From Paenibacillus soyae (GTDB lineage: Bacteria; Bacillota; Bacilli; Paenibacillales; Paenibacillaceae): a DNA stretch of 64,000 nucleotides. This document shows, piece by piece, positions 44,874-54,643 of the stretch. Every line of letters begins with the position of its first letter. The first letter of the stretch is position 1. The notes below the pieces were generated by a model. The model saw nothing but the letters and a program-made list of their open reading frames with translations, was not told where the DNA came from and did not search any database. The stretch covers positions 186,001 to 250,000 of the forward strand of contig NZ_JANIPJ010000008.1 of NCBI RefSeq assembly GCF_024623455.1, written 5' to 3'. A program made the position numbers and the translations under genes.

Positions 44874-47672
44874 TTATTGAAGTATCGTTCTGGCGATGAA
44901 CGCCAGATCCGCAATATCGAGCTTGCCGTCTCCGTTCGCATCGTATTTCTTGACGGCCTGCCAATCCGGGCTTGCCGCCGTCTTGCCGTAATGGGCCGAT
45001 ACGATGGCGAGGTCCCCGATCGTGACGCTGCCGTCCGCGTTCGAATCGCCCGGAACGCCAACGGGTTTATTGGTAATTTTCACTTGATGCGTGACTTCGG
45101 CTAACAAAGTCTCTTCGCCCGCCGCGTTTGCCAGCAGCGTCCGCGACAATACGATATCCGTTCCCGCGGTCTCGGCTAGCGCTTTCCAAGAGAGCTCCAG
45201 CAGCTCGCCGTCCGACGCGACGGGGTAAGCCGCCCCTTCGCTGACGACAAGGATGCGAACTTGGCCGACGATATCGGTCCGGGAATCGATGACGGTCAAG
45301 CCTTCTCTCAAGGACTCGACCGAAACGAATTGCAGCTTCGCAGGGTCGTAATGGAAGATCAGATCCTGCGCGAAGACGGCTTTCTCCGGGGCGTCCGGCA
45401 CATGAGCCAATCCGTATCGGATGTCGAACGGGGCTTCGGCTTCGGCTGCGGCGTCGCCCGTCAACGTCGCGGCTAGAGGAGCCTGCTCCACAGGGTTCGG
45501 CACATCCGCTTTATACATCGTAATAAAGTCCACGTTCACGCCCCCGATGCTGCCGGCGTCGATGCGGTAGCTGATGACGTTCCGGCCCTCCCGCAGCGTC
45601 AGCCGCTCGGATCCCGTGAACCATTCCTCCCAGCTGATCGCCGTTTTGTCCGGTTCGACGGTCTTCGCGAACGCGCCGTTCACGAACACGTTCACCTTGG
45701 CTCTGGCCGGCAGCTGCGTGTTCGGCTGATTCGTCGATTCGCCGTTCACCTGCTTGCCGTACGCGTAACGAAGGCCTACGATGTAGTCGCCGGCTTCCTC
45801 CGCTTCGACGACGAAGCTGGCTTCGGCGCCGCTCGTCTCGGGCAAATGGATATAGCCGCTGCCCTGATGATTCGCATAGTCGTTCGAGATCGAGATATCT
45901 CCGAACAGAATGGCGTCCTCCGCCTGATACATAGCGCCTTGGCCGGGATCTCCGGAAGGAAGCTCCTGCCATTCGTAGGGGGAGACGGGATCGCCGAAAT
46001 CCGGCGTGCCGTCTTCGTTCCAGCCGAACTTCTTCAGATTGACCTGTCTCCACCAGTTACGATTCGTATCTTTGTACACGCGCGAATGATAGTTCATCCA
46101 ATCCTCCGTACCGTCCGCCGACTTGACGAAGCCGGCTCTCGCCGGTCCGGATACGTCGCCGGTCGCGACGAACACGTCGTTCTTGCGCGTCCATGTGCCC
46201 GGGTCGAGCACGTCTCCGGCCGTGTGCATGAAATAAGACAGGCGGTAGGCGTTCGATTGATAGTCGCCTTCCGATAACGTGATGAACAGCTTGCCGTCGT
46301 TCTGAAGCACCCTTGGACCTTCGCCGCCGCCGCCCGGCAGGAAGGAGCGGTCCGCCGTTATCGTATACGGATTGTCCATCGGAGCGATCGCCGGTCCGAC
46401 CGGCTCCCCGGCGCCGAGCGTGCCCCATACCGCGTACAGCTGATCTTCATGCTCGAACACGGTGAAGTCGTTCGCCTGCTTGTAAACGCCGTTCTCTCCG
46501 GTGTAGATCGCGCCTTTGTCGACGTACGCGCCTTGCGGGTCGTCCGTGACGGATTCCAGGACGGTCGCCATGTGCTGATAGCCGAATGCTTTCAAATCCG
46601 CGCAGTAGTAGATATACCATTTGCCATCCAGGAAGAAGAGCTCCGGAGCGAAAATCCGGGTCTGCGTGCCGCCCGAATCGAACACCATGACCTTCTCGCC
46701 TTGGTCGGTCAAGGTGCGGGATTTGGACACGTATACCTTGTTGTTGGAATCCAGGTTGCTGGACGATACGAAATAATAGAAGCCGTCCTTGTACGTGACG
46801 AATGGATCTTGCCCCTGGTAGAGCGGGTTATTGAATTTGTCGTGCGCGGAGGAGCTGGTGACGCCCATCTCCGTCATGAAGCCGGAACGGACGGCGGACA
46901 GCTTGCCGGTTGCCGCGGTCAGCCGCGCGATTTTTTCGCGCCCGTCCGCCTCTTGTCCATCGATGCTCCCCAGCAGCTCTTCGGCTTCCAGCCTCGCGGC
47001 GCGGAGCTCGTCTGCCGTGCCTGCCGGCACCTCCTCCGCGAACGTTTCGATCAAATAATCGGCCTTCCGCATTTCCGCCGCCAGATCGTTTTTCACGGAA
47101 GCCAGCACACGGTCGGCGGGAAGATACAGCGCGGACTCCGGCACGATCTCCCGCTGCTGGCTGGCGCTCTCCCATTCCATGCGAAGCCAAGATCCGCCCC
47201 AGCCCTGCAAATATTCGACCTTGATGTCGTAGTGCTTGCCGGCTTCAAGCGAGATCGGACTGCTCGTCTGTTCCACCTCCCACTTCTGCTGCCAGAAGTC
47301 GATCATCAGCTCGCCGTTCACCCATAGCCGGAATCCGTCGTCGCCTTCCATATAGAAGGTGTATTCTTCTGTGTAGGCCGGAACGATCGTGCCCGTGAAC
47401 CTTGCGGTGTTGTAATCGGGAGAGCCGGTAAGCTGATTGAATAGGCTCCCGAAGGAGTCGCCGTTCAGATTGGCGACGGTCCGTTCGCCGCGCAGATCGT
47501 CGAAGGTGAATACGCTGATGTCTTCTCGATTGTTCGGATTCGGGATACATTTGAAAAACTCGCCCAAGAGGCCGTGGCCTTCTCTGGACGGATCAGCCGC
47601 ATGAACATTCGCGGGAATGACAACCCCTGCGAAGATCATGATGGCCAGGATAACGCTAACCATTCTTCTCAT
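44874..47672 (-). CDS. secreted PA14-GH43-CBM-cohesin-dockerin protein
   Basis: 932 residues. Signal peptide (SVILAIMIFAGVVIPANVHA); PA14 domain (~30-190: EEYTFYMEGDDGFRLWVNGE); a helical linker; a five-blade GH43-like propeller (~285-590: NPLYQGQDPFVTYKDGFYYF, IFAPELFFLDGKWYIYYCAD, GGEGPRVLQNDGK); a CBM6/35-like domain (~600-740: ASFVVEAEEAGDYIVGLRY); a cohesin-like domain (~750-870); and a dockerin (~871-932) with two calcium loops, GDSNADGSVTIGDLA and DANGDGKLDIADLA. GH43 enzymes cleave arabinans or xylans. ATG 47672 is chosen for its AGGAGG eight bases upstream. Cohesin and dockerin on one chain are unusual outside cellulosomes and may join copies head to tail. Confidence 0.88.
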   Translation of the reverse strand: MRRMVSVILAIMIFAGVVIPANVHAADPSREGHGLLGEFFKCIPNPNNREDISVFTFDDLRGERTVANLNGDSFGSLFNQLTGSPDYNTARFTGTIVPAYTEEYTFYMEGDDGFRLWVNGELMIDFWQQKWEVEQTSSPISLEAGKHYDIKVEYLQGWGGSWLRMEWESASQQREIVPESALYLPADRVLASVKNDLAAEMRKADYLIETFAEEVPAGTADELRAARLEAEELLGSIDGQEADGREKIARLTAATGKLSAVRSGFMTEMGVTSSSAHDKFNNPLYQGQDPFVTYKDGFYYFVSSSNLDSNNKVYVSKSRTLTDQGEKVMVFDSGGTQTRIFAPELFFLDGKWYIYYCADLKAFGYQHMATVLESVTDDPQGAYVDKGAIYTGENGVYKQANDFTVFEHEDQLYAVWGTLGAGEPVGPAIAPMDNPYTITADRSFLPGGGGEGPRVLQNDGKLFITLSEGDYQSNAYRLSYFMHTAGDVLDPGTWTRKNDVFVATGDVSGPARAGFVKSADGTEDWMNYHSRVYKDTNRNWWRQVNLKKFGWNEDGTPDFGDPVSPYEWQELPSGDPGQGAMYQAEDAILFGDISISNDYANHQGSGYIHLPETSGAEASFVVEAEEAGDYIVGLRYAYGKQVNGESTNQPNTQLPARAKVNVFVNGAFAKTVEPDKTAISWEEWFTGSERLTLREGRNVISYRIDAGSIGGVNVDFITMYKADVPNPVEQAPLAATLTGDAAAEAEAPFDIRYGLAHVPDAPEKAVFAQDLIFHYDPAKLQFVSVESLREGLTVIDSRTDIVGQVRILVVSEGAAYPVASDGELLELSWKALAETAGTDIVLSRTLLANAAGEETLLAEVTHQVKITNKPVGVPGDSNADGSVTIGDLAIVSAHYGKTAASPDWQAVKKYDANGDGKLDIADLAFIARTILQ

Positions 47673-47820
47673 CCTCATACCTCCTCGAATGAATGCCATC
47701 CACATTCCATCTGCTTCCAACGTAACATAATCGCTAATCTATGGATTTGTAATAAGCGGCTCTTTTTTGCGATTTCCGGCTTTTCTTGATCGGGTGAAGG
47801 TATTCGGGAATAAGATCAGA

Positions 47821-47860
47821 CGTTTTCGGGCTTTTTCGGACAATTTCGGGTATAATCGGA
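47821..47860 (+). promoter_or_regulatory. 10-bp phased TTCGG repeats over the GH42 promoter
   Basis: Four adjacent 10-base units each carry TTCGG or ATCGG at the same place (47825, 47835, 47845, 47855); a further TTCGGG lies at 47803, 22 bp upstream. The -10 TATAAT is at 47851-47856 within the last unit. Confidence 0.4.
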
Positions 47861-47911
47861 GAGGAATGCGTATGGATATATGCTTGGAGTCAGAGAGGAG
47901 AGCGAACAGAG

Positions 47912-49936
47912 ATGATTAACAGCAAATTGCCGAAAATGTGGTACGGCGGCGACTACAACCCGGAGCAATGGGACGCGCCGACGATGGAAGAAGATATGCG
48001 CATGTTCAAGCTGGCGGAGATCGACATCGCGACGGTCAACGTCTTCTCCTGGGCGAAAATTCAACCGAGCGAAGAGACCTACGATTTCTCCGAGCTGGAC
48101 CGGATATTGGATAAGCTTCAACAGAATAACGTCGCGGTCTGCCTCGCGACCGCGACGGGCGCTCATCCGGCTTGGATGGCGAAGCGCCATCCCGACGTGA
48201 CGCGCGTCGATTACGAAGGACGCAAGCGCCGCTTCGGCGGCCGTCACAACTCTTGCCCGAACAGCCCGGCTTACCGCAAATATTCGGCGCTCATCGCGGA
48301 GAAGCTGGCCGAGCGCTACCATAATTACCCGGGCCTCGTCATCTGGCATGTATCGAACGAATACGGCGGCTATTGCTACTGCGACAATTGCGCGGAGGCG
48401 TTCCGCGACTGGGCGAAGGCGCGCTACGGCACGATCGAAGCGCTGAACGAAGCGTGGTACACCGCGTTCTGGGGCCATACGTTCTACGATTGGGACGAGA
48501 TCGTGCCGCCGAACGCGCTTAGCGAGGAATGGGCGGGCAACCGGACGAACTTCCAGAGCATCTCGCTCGATTACCGCCGCTTCCAATCCGACAGCCTGCT
48601 GGAATGCTACAAGCTCGAAGCCGACGCGATCCGCAAGCATTCGAAGGACGTGCCGATTACGACGAATCTGATGGGCACGTATCCGGAGCTGGATTACTTC
48701 AAATGGGCGAAGGAGCTGGACGTCGTCTCGTGGGACAACTATCCATCCATCGACACGCCGGTCAGCTTCACGGCCATGACGCATTCCCTGATGCGCGGCC
48801 TAAAGAGCGGCCAGCCGTTCATGCTCATGGAGCAGACGCCGAGCCAGCAGAACTGGCAGCCGTACAATTCGCTGAAGCGTCCGGGCGTCATGCGTCTGTG
48901 GAGCTATCAAGCGGTCGCGCATGGCGCGGACACCGTTATGTTCTTCCAGCTGCGCCGCTCCATCGGCGCGTGCGAGAAGTACCATGGCGCGGTCATCGAG
49001 CACGTCGGCCATGAGCATACGCGCGTCTTCCGCGAGTGCGCGGAGCTGGGTCGCGAGCTGGTGCAGCTCGGCGACACGCTGCTCGATTCGCGGGTCGAAG
49101 CGAAAGCGGCCATCGTATACGATTGGGAGAACCGCTGGGCGGTCGAGTTGTCGAGCGGTCCGAGCGTAGCGCTGAAGTACGTGGACGAGGTGCACAAATA
49201 TTACGACGCGCTATTCTCGCAAAATATCGCGACCGACATGATCAGCGTCGAAGAGTCGCTGGACAAGTACGACCTCGTTATCGCGCCGGTGATGTACATG
49301 ATCAAGCCGGGCTTCGCGGAGAAGGTCGAGCAGTTCGTCGAACGCGGCGGCACGTTCGTCACGACGTTCTTCAGCGGCATCGTGAACGAGAACGACATCG
49401 TCACGGTCGGCGGCTATCCGGGCAAGCTCCGCAAGGTTCTCGGCATCTGGGCCGAGGAGATCGACGCGCTGCTGCCGAGCCAGTCCAACCAAATCGTCGT
49501 GACGAAGGAAAACGGCGCTCTGTTAGGCTCGTATTCGTGCGGCATTCTGTGCGACCTGATCCATGCCGAGGGAGCGGAAGTCATCGCCGAATACGGCTCC
49601 GACTTTTACAAGGGCATGCCTGCGCTGACGGTTAACAAGTTCGGCCAAGGCAATGCCTGGTACGTGGCTTCCAGCCCGGACGGCGAGTTCCTCAAGGCGT
49701 TCGTCTCCGAGCTGTGCCGCGAGAAGGGCATCGAGCCGCTGCTGCAGCCGACAGCCGGCGTAGAAGTGACCGAACGCAGCAAGGACGGCAAAAGCTACTT
49801 GTTCGTCCTGAACCACAACGCCGAGGATGCGACCGTGCAGCTGGGCGACAAGCCGATGCGCGATCTGCTGAACGGCGGGGAAAGAAGCGGCGCGGTGGTG
49901 TTGAAGGGAAAGGACCTGCTTATATTGGAAAGGTAG
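47912..49936 (+). CDS. GH42 beta-galactosidase
   Basis: 674 residues, the usual GH42 length, with no signal peptide, so cytoplasmic. Hydrolyses beta-galactosides, often galactan-derived oligosaccharides. Domain order: TIM barrel (1-~390; MWYGGDYNPEQWD start, HVSNEYGGYCYCDNC with catalytic acid Glu ~149 and zinc cysteines, FMLMEQTPS nucleophile ~306), a flavodoxin-like trimerisation domain and a C-terminal beta domain (FVLNHNAEDATVQL). The zinc cysteines ~114 and 154-159 are present. Promoter -10 TATAAT at 47851-47856. Terminator follows. Confidence 0.95.
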   Translation: MINSKLPKMWYGGDYNPEQWDAPTMEEDMRMFKLAEIDIATVNVFSWAKIQPSEETYDFSELDRILDKLQQNNVAVCLATATGAHPAWMAKRHPDVTRVDYEGRKRRFGGRHNSCPNSPAYRKYSALIAEKLAERYHNYPGLVIWHVSNEYGGYCYCDNCAEAFRDWAKARYGTIEALNEAWYTAFWGHTFYDWDEIVPPNALSEEWAGNRTNFQSISLDYRRFQSDSLLECYKLEADAIRKHSKDVPITTNLMGTYPELDYFKWAKELDVVSWDNYPSIDTPVSFTAMTHSLMRGLKSGQPFMLMEQTPSQQNWQPYNSLKRPGVMRLWSYQAVAHGADTVMFFQLRRSIGACEKYHGAVIEHVGHEHTRVFRECAELGRELVQLGDTLLDSRVEAKAAIVYDWENRWAVELSSGPSVALKYVDEVHKYYDALFSQNIATDMISVEESLDKYDLVIAPVMYMIKPGFAEKVEQFVERGGTFVTTFFSGIVNENDIVTVGGYPGKLRKVLGIWAEEIDALLPSQSNQIVVTKENGALLGSYSCGILCDLIHAEGAEVIAEYGSDFYKGMPALTVNKFGQGNAWYVASSPDGEFLKAFVSELCREKGIEPLLQPTAGVEVTERSKDGKSYLFVLNHNAEDATVQLGDKPMRDLLNGGERSGAVVLKGKDLLILER

Positions 49937-49959
49937 TATGAGTTTGTGTTGGAAATGCG

Positions 49960-50009
49960 AAAAACCGATCGTCCCGCTGTTGCTGCAGCGGTGACGATCG
50001 GTTTTTTTT
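49960..50009 (+). terminator. terminator of the GH42 gene
   Basis: AAAACCGATCGTC and CGCTG pair with CAGCG and GACGATCGGTTTT, then a T-tract. Confidence 0.85.
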
Positions 50010-50054
50010 GTTTGCTCCGCGGGGCGGGGACGCTGCTAAGCTGGCTCGAATTCG

Positions 50055-50903
50055 TTATTCCGCGGCCATAGCCTCCGCCTTGGTGATATGCACGGTGCCG
50101 TGCGGATGCTCCGGCGGCGCATAAATGGCGTACACCTTCAGCGGCTTGCTGCCGGTATTGATCAGGTTATGCCACTTGCCCGCGGGGACCAGGATCGCGT
50201 AATCATCCTGCACCCGGGCTTCGAAGTCGAGCCGATCCCGGCTGTCGCCCATTCGGACGAGCCCTTGTCCCTCTTCGATCCGGATGAATTGATCGGTCGT
50301 CGGATGAACCTCGAGCCCGATGTCGTCGCCGACGTCGATGCTCATCAAGGTAAGCTGCATATGCTCGCCCGTCCATAGCGCGGTACGGAACGTGCGGTTC
50401 CGCTTGGTAGCTTCTTCGATATTGAACACTAACGGACGCGGACCATAATCCTGGAACGTCATGTCGCGATACGCATTTATTTCCTCTGTCGCGTTGTTGC
50501 TCGTTTCGAAAGCCCGTTGCAGCCCTTCCTCGTAGCTGTGGAACGGCACATGGTCGATATGCAGCAGAGGCGCCCTTCCCGTTAGCGCGGCATATTGATA
50601 AGACAATCCGCTTAGCTGCTGCTTTCTGTATTCGAGCGTCTGTGCCAAAAACTCGGCATGCTCGCGGTTTGGCGCCGTCCATGCGAGGCGTGCCAGCAGA
50701 TCGATCGCGGTCGCCTCTTGCCGAATGGCAGCCGCCAGCTCGGCTTCGCTCGTCGTTGTGCTTGGAAGCAAGGAGGTCATTCCCTTCATTCGTTTTTTTG
50801 CATCATATGCCCAGTTGACGGAAAGGTTCGACGGGGACGCTTCTTGCGTTCCGTACAAGGAAGTTAAGAGAGGATAATGAAGTAGAAAATGAACAAGCTC
50901 CAA
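50055..50903 (-). CDS. cupin protein with helical N-terminal domain
   Basis: 282 residues. The N-terminal ~120 residues are helical and recall a ferritin-like four-helix bundle (ELAAAIRQEATAIDLLARLA; EFLAQTLEYRKQQLSGLSYQY). The second half is a cupin with GLEVHPTTDQFIRIEEGQG and ILVPAGKWHNLINTGSKPLK, including the His/Glu metal pattern. It could be a metal-using isomerase, oxygenase or stress protein. Start uncertain: TTG 50903 has GGTGGAA five bases before; an ATG ~40 codons in is the alternative. No operon partner. Confidence 0.65.
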   Translation of the reverse strand: MELVHFLLHYPLLTSLYGTQEASPSNLSVNWAYDAKKRMKGMTSLLPSTTTSEAELAAAIRQEATAIDLLARLAWTAPNREHAEFLAQTLEYRKQQLSGLSYQYAALTGRAPLLHIDHVPFHSYEEGLQRAFETSNNATEEINAYRDMTFQDYGPRPLVFNIEEATKRNRTFRTALWTGEHMQLTLMSIDVGDDIGLEVHPTTDQFIRIEEGQGLVRMGDSRDRLDFEARVQDDYAILVPAGKWHNLINTGSKPLKVYAIYAPPEHPHGTVHITKAEAMAAE

Positions 50904-51047
50904 TAAATTCCACCCGTGTTACGATGTAGCTGTACCGCAAATCGGCTGCTGCATGGGGAGGTGTGACTTGTGCCGACAGTCATCGGCTAACAGCGCAATT
51001 CAAGCTAGTACGAATGGGATTGACCACCTAAAAAGGAGAGTGGGTTT

Positions 51048-53624
51048 ATGCGAATGAGAAGGAAGCCGAACCACCTGAAAACGGTCCAAGTCCTGCTATG
51101 CATGCTGCTTATGGCGCCGCTGGCATTCGTCCATCCGGCGTCGTCCGAGGCGCAAGCGGCCGCCGCTTCCGTCACCGTCGATCAAGCGAACGTCATTAAT
51201 CCGGACTTCCTCGGAATCGGCGCCGAATACGATCCGTTCGCGCATATGGAAGAAAGCCTTGGAGACGGGTTCAACGACAACTGGTGGGAACTCGAGAAGC
51301 ACCGGCTCGCCAAGCTGAAGCCGGATATCGTGCGCCTCTGGTATCAGATCGACTGGATGGAGCCGGAGAACGACAACGGAGATCCCAACGTCATCGACTG
51401 GGCGGGGATGCAGACGGACAGCGATAAAATGAAAGCGGTTTACGAAGTGCTGGACTACTTGAAATCGCAAAATATCGAAGTCATGCTGATCGCGGGCCTC
51501 GCCATGACGGAAGAGAATCAGAGCTGGCTGGGCTTCCCGGGATTGCCGCGGCCGGAGCTCAGCGCCCCGACCGATCTGGCCGAGTGGGGCGAATGGGTGT
51601 CGGCTACCTTGCAGCATCTCATCCTTGCGAAGGGGTATGACAACATCAATTACGTCATGTCCTATAACGAGCCGAATCTCGCCAGCTTCGCCACGCCAAC
51701 CAACGTAAGCAAGCCGAACTATTACAGGGATATGTATCAGGCCATTCATGACAGGCTCACGTCCGACGGCATCCGGTCGGAGGTTAAGCTGATCGGCCCC
51801 GACGAGTCGGGCGCCGCGAATTGGACGCAGTACGCGGTGCAGCAGATGAACGGCGTGCTCGACATTTACGATGGACATGCTTACGGCCAGGACTACGCGA
51901 CGCTGCCGGGCTGGCTGTCGGCCCGGCTGAATCATGTGAACCCGACCGGGAAGCCGTTCATGATCACGGAGTTTGCGGGAATCGCAAGCCCCGACAGCCG
52001 GAAGACGTACCAATACGGCGTCAGCATCGCCGATCTGATGGTGTCCGGCATGCGGAATGATGCGTCCGCGCTCATCTATTGGCGCTTCGCGGACCAGCGC
52101 TTGCCGGAGCCGCTCGATTTCCTGGACAACAACGCTTACGGGCTGTACCGCTGGATGCCGATTTCGGCAACGCCGAACCCGTCCTACTATGCTTTCGGCC
52201 TGTTCTCGCGTTATGTCGAAGCGCATTCCGAGGTGCTGTCCGCGGAATCGCCGGATCCGGATCTACATGTGACTTCGGTACGGCTGCCGGACGGCAACTA
52301 TTCGGTGTTTGTCGTGAACGGCAGCAAGACCGAGGACAAAAACGTGACGATCGGCTTTACGTCCGAGATCAACAAGACGGTGCAGCGCCATCTGTATTCC
52401 GAGGATTTCATGCCGTCCGCGAACGCGAACCGAATTCCGGCCGATAAGCAATGGGTCCAGGTGGCGAGCCAGCTGAACGACGAGCTGCTGCCGGCCAACA
52501 GCGTTGCCGTATATACGACGGTCCCGGACGAGACGCAGATCGAAATCATGTCCGCGGACCAGTCGGTTACCTGGGGAGAGAAGATCAAATTCAAAGCATG
52601 CGTCCTAAGCGGGATCGGCGGCGTGAAGTGGTCGGTGCTGGGCGGTCCGGATTACGGCACGATCAGCAACGGCGGCGTATACCATGCTCCCGCATCCATG
52701 CCCGCGATGCGGCAGGCGATTATCAAGGCAACAAGCAACGTGGATCCCGACGTGTACAGCTACGCGGTCGTTCGTTTCGAGGCGGCGGGCTTGACCGCGT
52801 CGGGCGAAGAAGACGAGATCGTGCTGAACTGGCTGCCGTCCGCGGGCGCCACGGGGTACACGGTCAAACGCAGCACGGTTTCGGGAGGACCTTACACGGC
52901 TATCGCGGACGGATTGACGGGGACAACCTACACCGACACGGACGTGAACGCTTCAACCCGCTATTATTACGTCGTCTCCGCGGAGAATGCCATCGGCGAA
53001 ATCGGCAACTCGCGGGAGGCGTTCAGCAGTCCGTTGTCGACCTCCATGCAGGATGACTTCGCAGGCCATGCGGTGGATGCGGGCAAGTGGACGATCGTTA
53101 ATCAGGGTCTTCGATCGACATCGGCCTCTGCTCTTACAGCCGCCGTATCGGACGGCACGCTGAAGCTCTCCGGCACGACCGACATCGCGACCTGGGCCGG
53201 CAAGTCGCTTCGCAGCATTCCTACGTTCCGCGCGACTCCGGAAGAGCCGCTGACCGTGGAGGTGGACCGGGTGTCGCTCGATGGATCGGGTACCGGATAC
53301 CGAAGCGCCGTCTGGCTCTACGTCGGCCCGTCGCAATATATCCATTTCGCCCAGAGCGGGGAGTACAATAGATGGGTGTTCAACAAGGACGGAAGCAGCG
53401 ACAATCTCGTATGGAACGACGGCGACAGGGGCAACCACCGGATGAAGATGGTTCATGACGGCAGCACGGTGAAGTTCTATATCGACGGCGTCGAGCGGGC
53501 AAGCACGCCGGTCGCCTGGAACACCGACATCAAGATCATCCTGACGGGCGAAGCCTGTCTGGTCGGCGACACGGTAAGCGCGGAATTCGATAATTTATCC
53601 GTATACAAAGGCAGCGCTCCTTAG
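51048..53624 (+). CDS. secreted clan GH-A glycoside hydrolase with FN3 and lectin-like modules
   Basis: 858 residues. A signal peptide (VLLCMLLMAPLAFVHPASSEA) precedes a TIM barrel of clan GH-A type: general acid in YVMSYNEPN (~206) and nucleophile in FMITEFAG (~306). The first ~410 residues form the barrel, followed by beta-sandwich, an Ig/Fn3 region, a clear FN3 (~585-665: NWLPSAGATGYTVKRST) and a concanavalin-like C-terminus (~670-858). The GH39- or GH5-like pattern suggests cleavage of a plant or microbial polysaccharide outside the cell, but the family cannot be fixed by eye. AAGGAGAG precedes ATG 51048. Confidence 0.85.
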   Translation: MRMRRKPNHLKTVQVLLCMLLMAPLAFVHPASSEAQAAAASVTVDQANVINPDFLGIGAEYDPFAHMEESLGDGFNDNWWELEKHRLAKLKPDIVRLWYQIDWMEPENDNGDPNVIDWAGMQTDSDKMKAVYEVLDYLKSQNIEVMLIAGLAMTEENQSWLGFPGLPRPELSAPTDLAEWGEWVSATLQHLILAKGYDNINYVMSYNEPNLASFATPTNVSKPNYYRDMYQAIHDRLTSDGIRSEVKLIGPDESGAANWTQYAVQQMNGVLDIYDGHAYGQDYATLPGWLSARLNHVNPTGKPFMITEFAGIASPDSRKTYQYGVSIADLMVSGMRNDASALIYWRFADQRLPEPLDFLDNNAYGLYRWMPISATPNPSYYAFGLFSRYVEAHSEVLSAESPDPDLHVTSVRLPDGNYSVFVVNGSKTEDKNVTIGFTSEINKTVQRHLYSEDFMPSANANRIPADKQWVQVASQLNDELLPANSVAVYTTVPDETQIEIMSADQSVTWGEKIKFKACVLSGIGGVKWSVLGGPDYGTISNGGVYHAPASMPAMRQAIIKATSNVDPDVYSYAVVRFEAAGLTASGEEDEIVLNWLPSAGATGYTVKRSTVSGGPYTAIADGLTGTTYTDTDVNASTRYYYVVSAENAIGEIGNSREAFSSPLSTSMQDDFAGHAVDAGKWTIVNQGLRSTSASALTAAVSDGTLKLSGTTDIATWAGKSLRSIPTFRATPEEPLTVEVDRVSLDGSGTGYRSAVWLYVGPSQYIHFAQSGEYNRWVFNKDGSSDNLVWNDGDRGNHRMKMVHDGSTVKFYIDGVERASTPVAWNTDIKIILTGEACLVGDTVSAEFDNLSVYKGSAP

Positions 53625-53625
53625 C

Positions 53626-53681
53626 GCCGGCAGAACAAAGAGCAGCATCCCCTCGCGGATCCTGCTCTTTGCCATGCCGGC
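53626..53681. terminator. bidirectional terminator between the GH-A and SGNH genes
   Basis: GCCGGCA pairs with TGCCGGC and, inside it, AAAGAGCAG with CTGCTCTTT. Confidence 0.75.
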
Positions 53682-53697
53682 TGCCTTGCCATTAACC

Positions 53698-54630
53698 TCA
53701 GGGCTGCTCCAGCTTCATGATTTCCTTGTAAAATAACGCGGCGATTAACGTATGCCCGTCGGCATTCGGGTGGACGGTATCCTCCGGCAAATGAAGCGAG
53801 CGCTGGCCCCGCGTGGCTGCATACAGATCCGCGCAAGGGATGCCGAGCTGCCTGCAGACCTGCAGGACGCCGAAGGCCTTCGTTTCGTTCTGCACTTCCG
53901 TATAGTGGGTATTATACGGAATGTTGGACATGATGAGCTTCGTCCGCGGCATAAGCGCTCGAAGCCTCCCGATTCCCTGAAGCAAAGGCTCGCGGGGATC
54001 CCGGTCGTTCATGCCGGCGAGCCATAGGATCAAGTCGGGCTCCCGAGGCGCGGCAACGGCGTCGAGAACGCTCGCGATTCGGCTTATGGACGCGCCGGAC
54101 AAGCCGTGGATGCTGACCGGAGCCGACAGCATCGCCTGAAGCTTGCGCCCGAACAGCTGCCTTGGACGGTCTTCGACGTTCGCGCCGAACGTGATGGAAT
54201 CGCCGATGCATACGATTTGGCGGAATACGGCACGCTCCGGACGCGCCAAAGCGGCCGTCAAATGGTCGATCGTAATGGAATAGGCGGAAGAGAGCGGATG
54301 CTTTCTGCCGCTTTTTCGTATTTCCACGGTATGGAAGCCTGGAGCGAGCTCCATGGAGAAGACGCATGCCTCGTTCCCGTCATCCGGAGCATACAGATCG
54401 ATGGAAGATCGAAGTTCCCCGTCGATCCATACTTCGGCGATGCCGAGGGACGGCCCGGTAGATGCGAACAGCCGCATGGCGCCGAAGCAGCCTTCCCAGA
54501 ACGCGGCCGCGTGGGTGTCCGCTTCATTGCAAGATTCGTGGAGGCTTCCGAGACTTGCCCGGTCGACCTGCCGGACGGTCCAGGAGCCCGTATAGGTCAA
54601 AGCCATATTTTCCACTTTCATGATCGTCAT
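53698..54630 (-). CDS. SGNH/GDSL-family esterase with N-terminal beta domain
   Basis: 310 residues. The C-terminal domain (~130-310) has the SGNH blocks: IVCIGDSITFGAN (Ser), IHGLSGAS (Gly), WLAGMND (Asn) and EDTVHPNADGHTLIA (Asp-His). The first ~125 residues look like a beta-sandwich (VWIDGELRSSIDLYAP; GFHTVEIRKSGRKHP). Relatives remove acetyl groups from xylan or rhamnogalacturonan. No signal peptide, so it may act on imported oligosaccharides. ATG 54630 follows GTAAGGAGGAGCG. It is 13 bases behind a small gene on the same strand and probably in its operon. Confidence 0.88.
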   Translation of the reverse strand: MTIMKVENMALTYTGSWTVRQVDRASLGSLHESCNEADTHAAAFWEGCFGAMRLFASTGPSLGIAEVWIDGELRSSIDLYAPDDGNEACVFSMELAPGFHTVEIRKSGRKHPLSSAYSITIDHLTAALARPERAVFRQIVCIGDSITFGANVEDRPRQLFGRKLQAMLSAPVSIHGLSGASISRIASVLDAVAAPREPDLILWLAGMNDRDPREPLLQGIGRLRALMPRTKLIMSNIPYNTHYTEVQNETKAFGVLQVCRQLGIPCADLYAATRGQRSLHLPEDTVHPNADGHTLIAALFYKEIMKLEQP

Positions 54631-54643
54631 GCTTCGCTCCTCC

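Noticed and set aside
50957..51050. Small frames of 22-29 codons behind GGGGAGG, ahead of the GH-A gene
   Set aside because: Two overlapping frames compete, both with non-ATG starts and no recognisable product; a leader peptide cannot be excluded.
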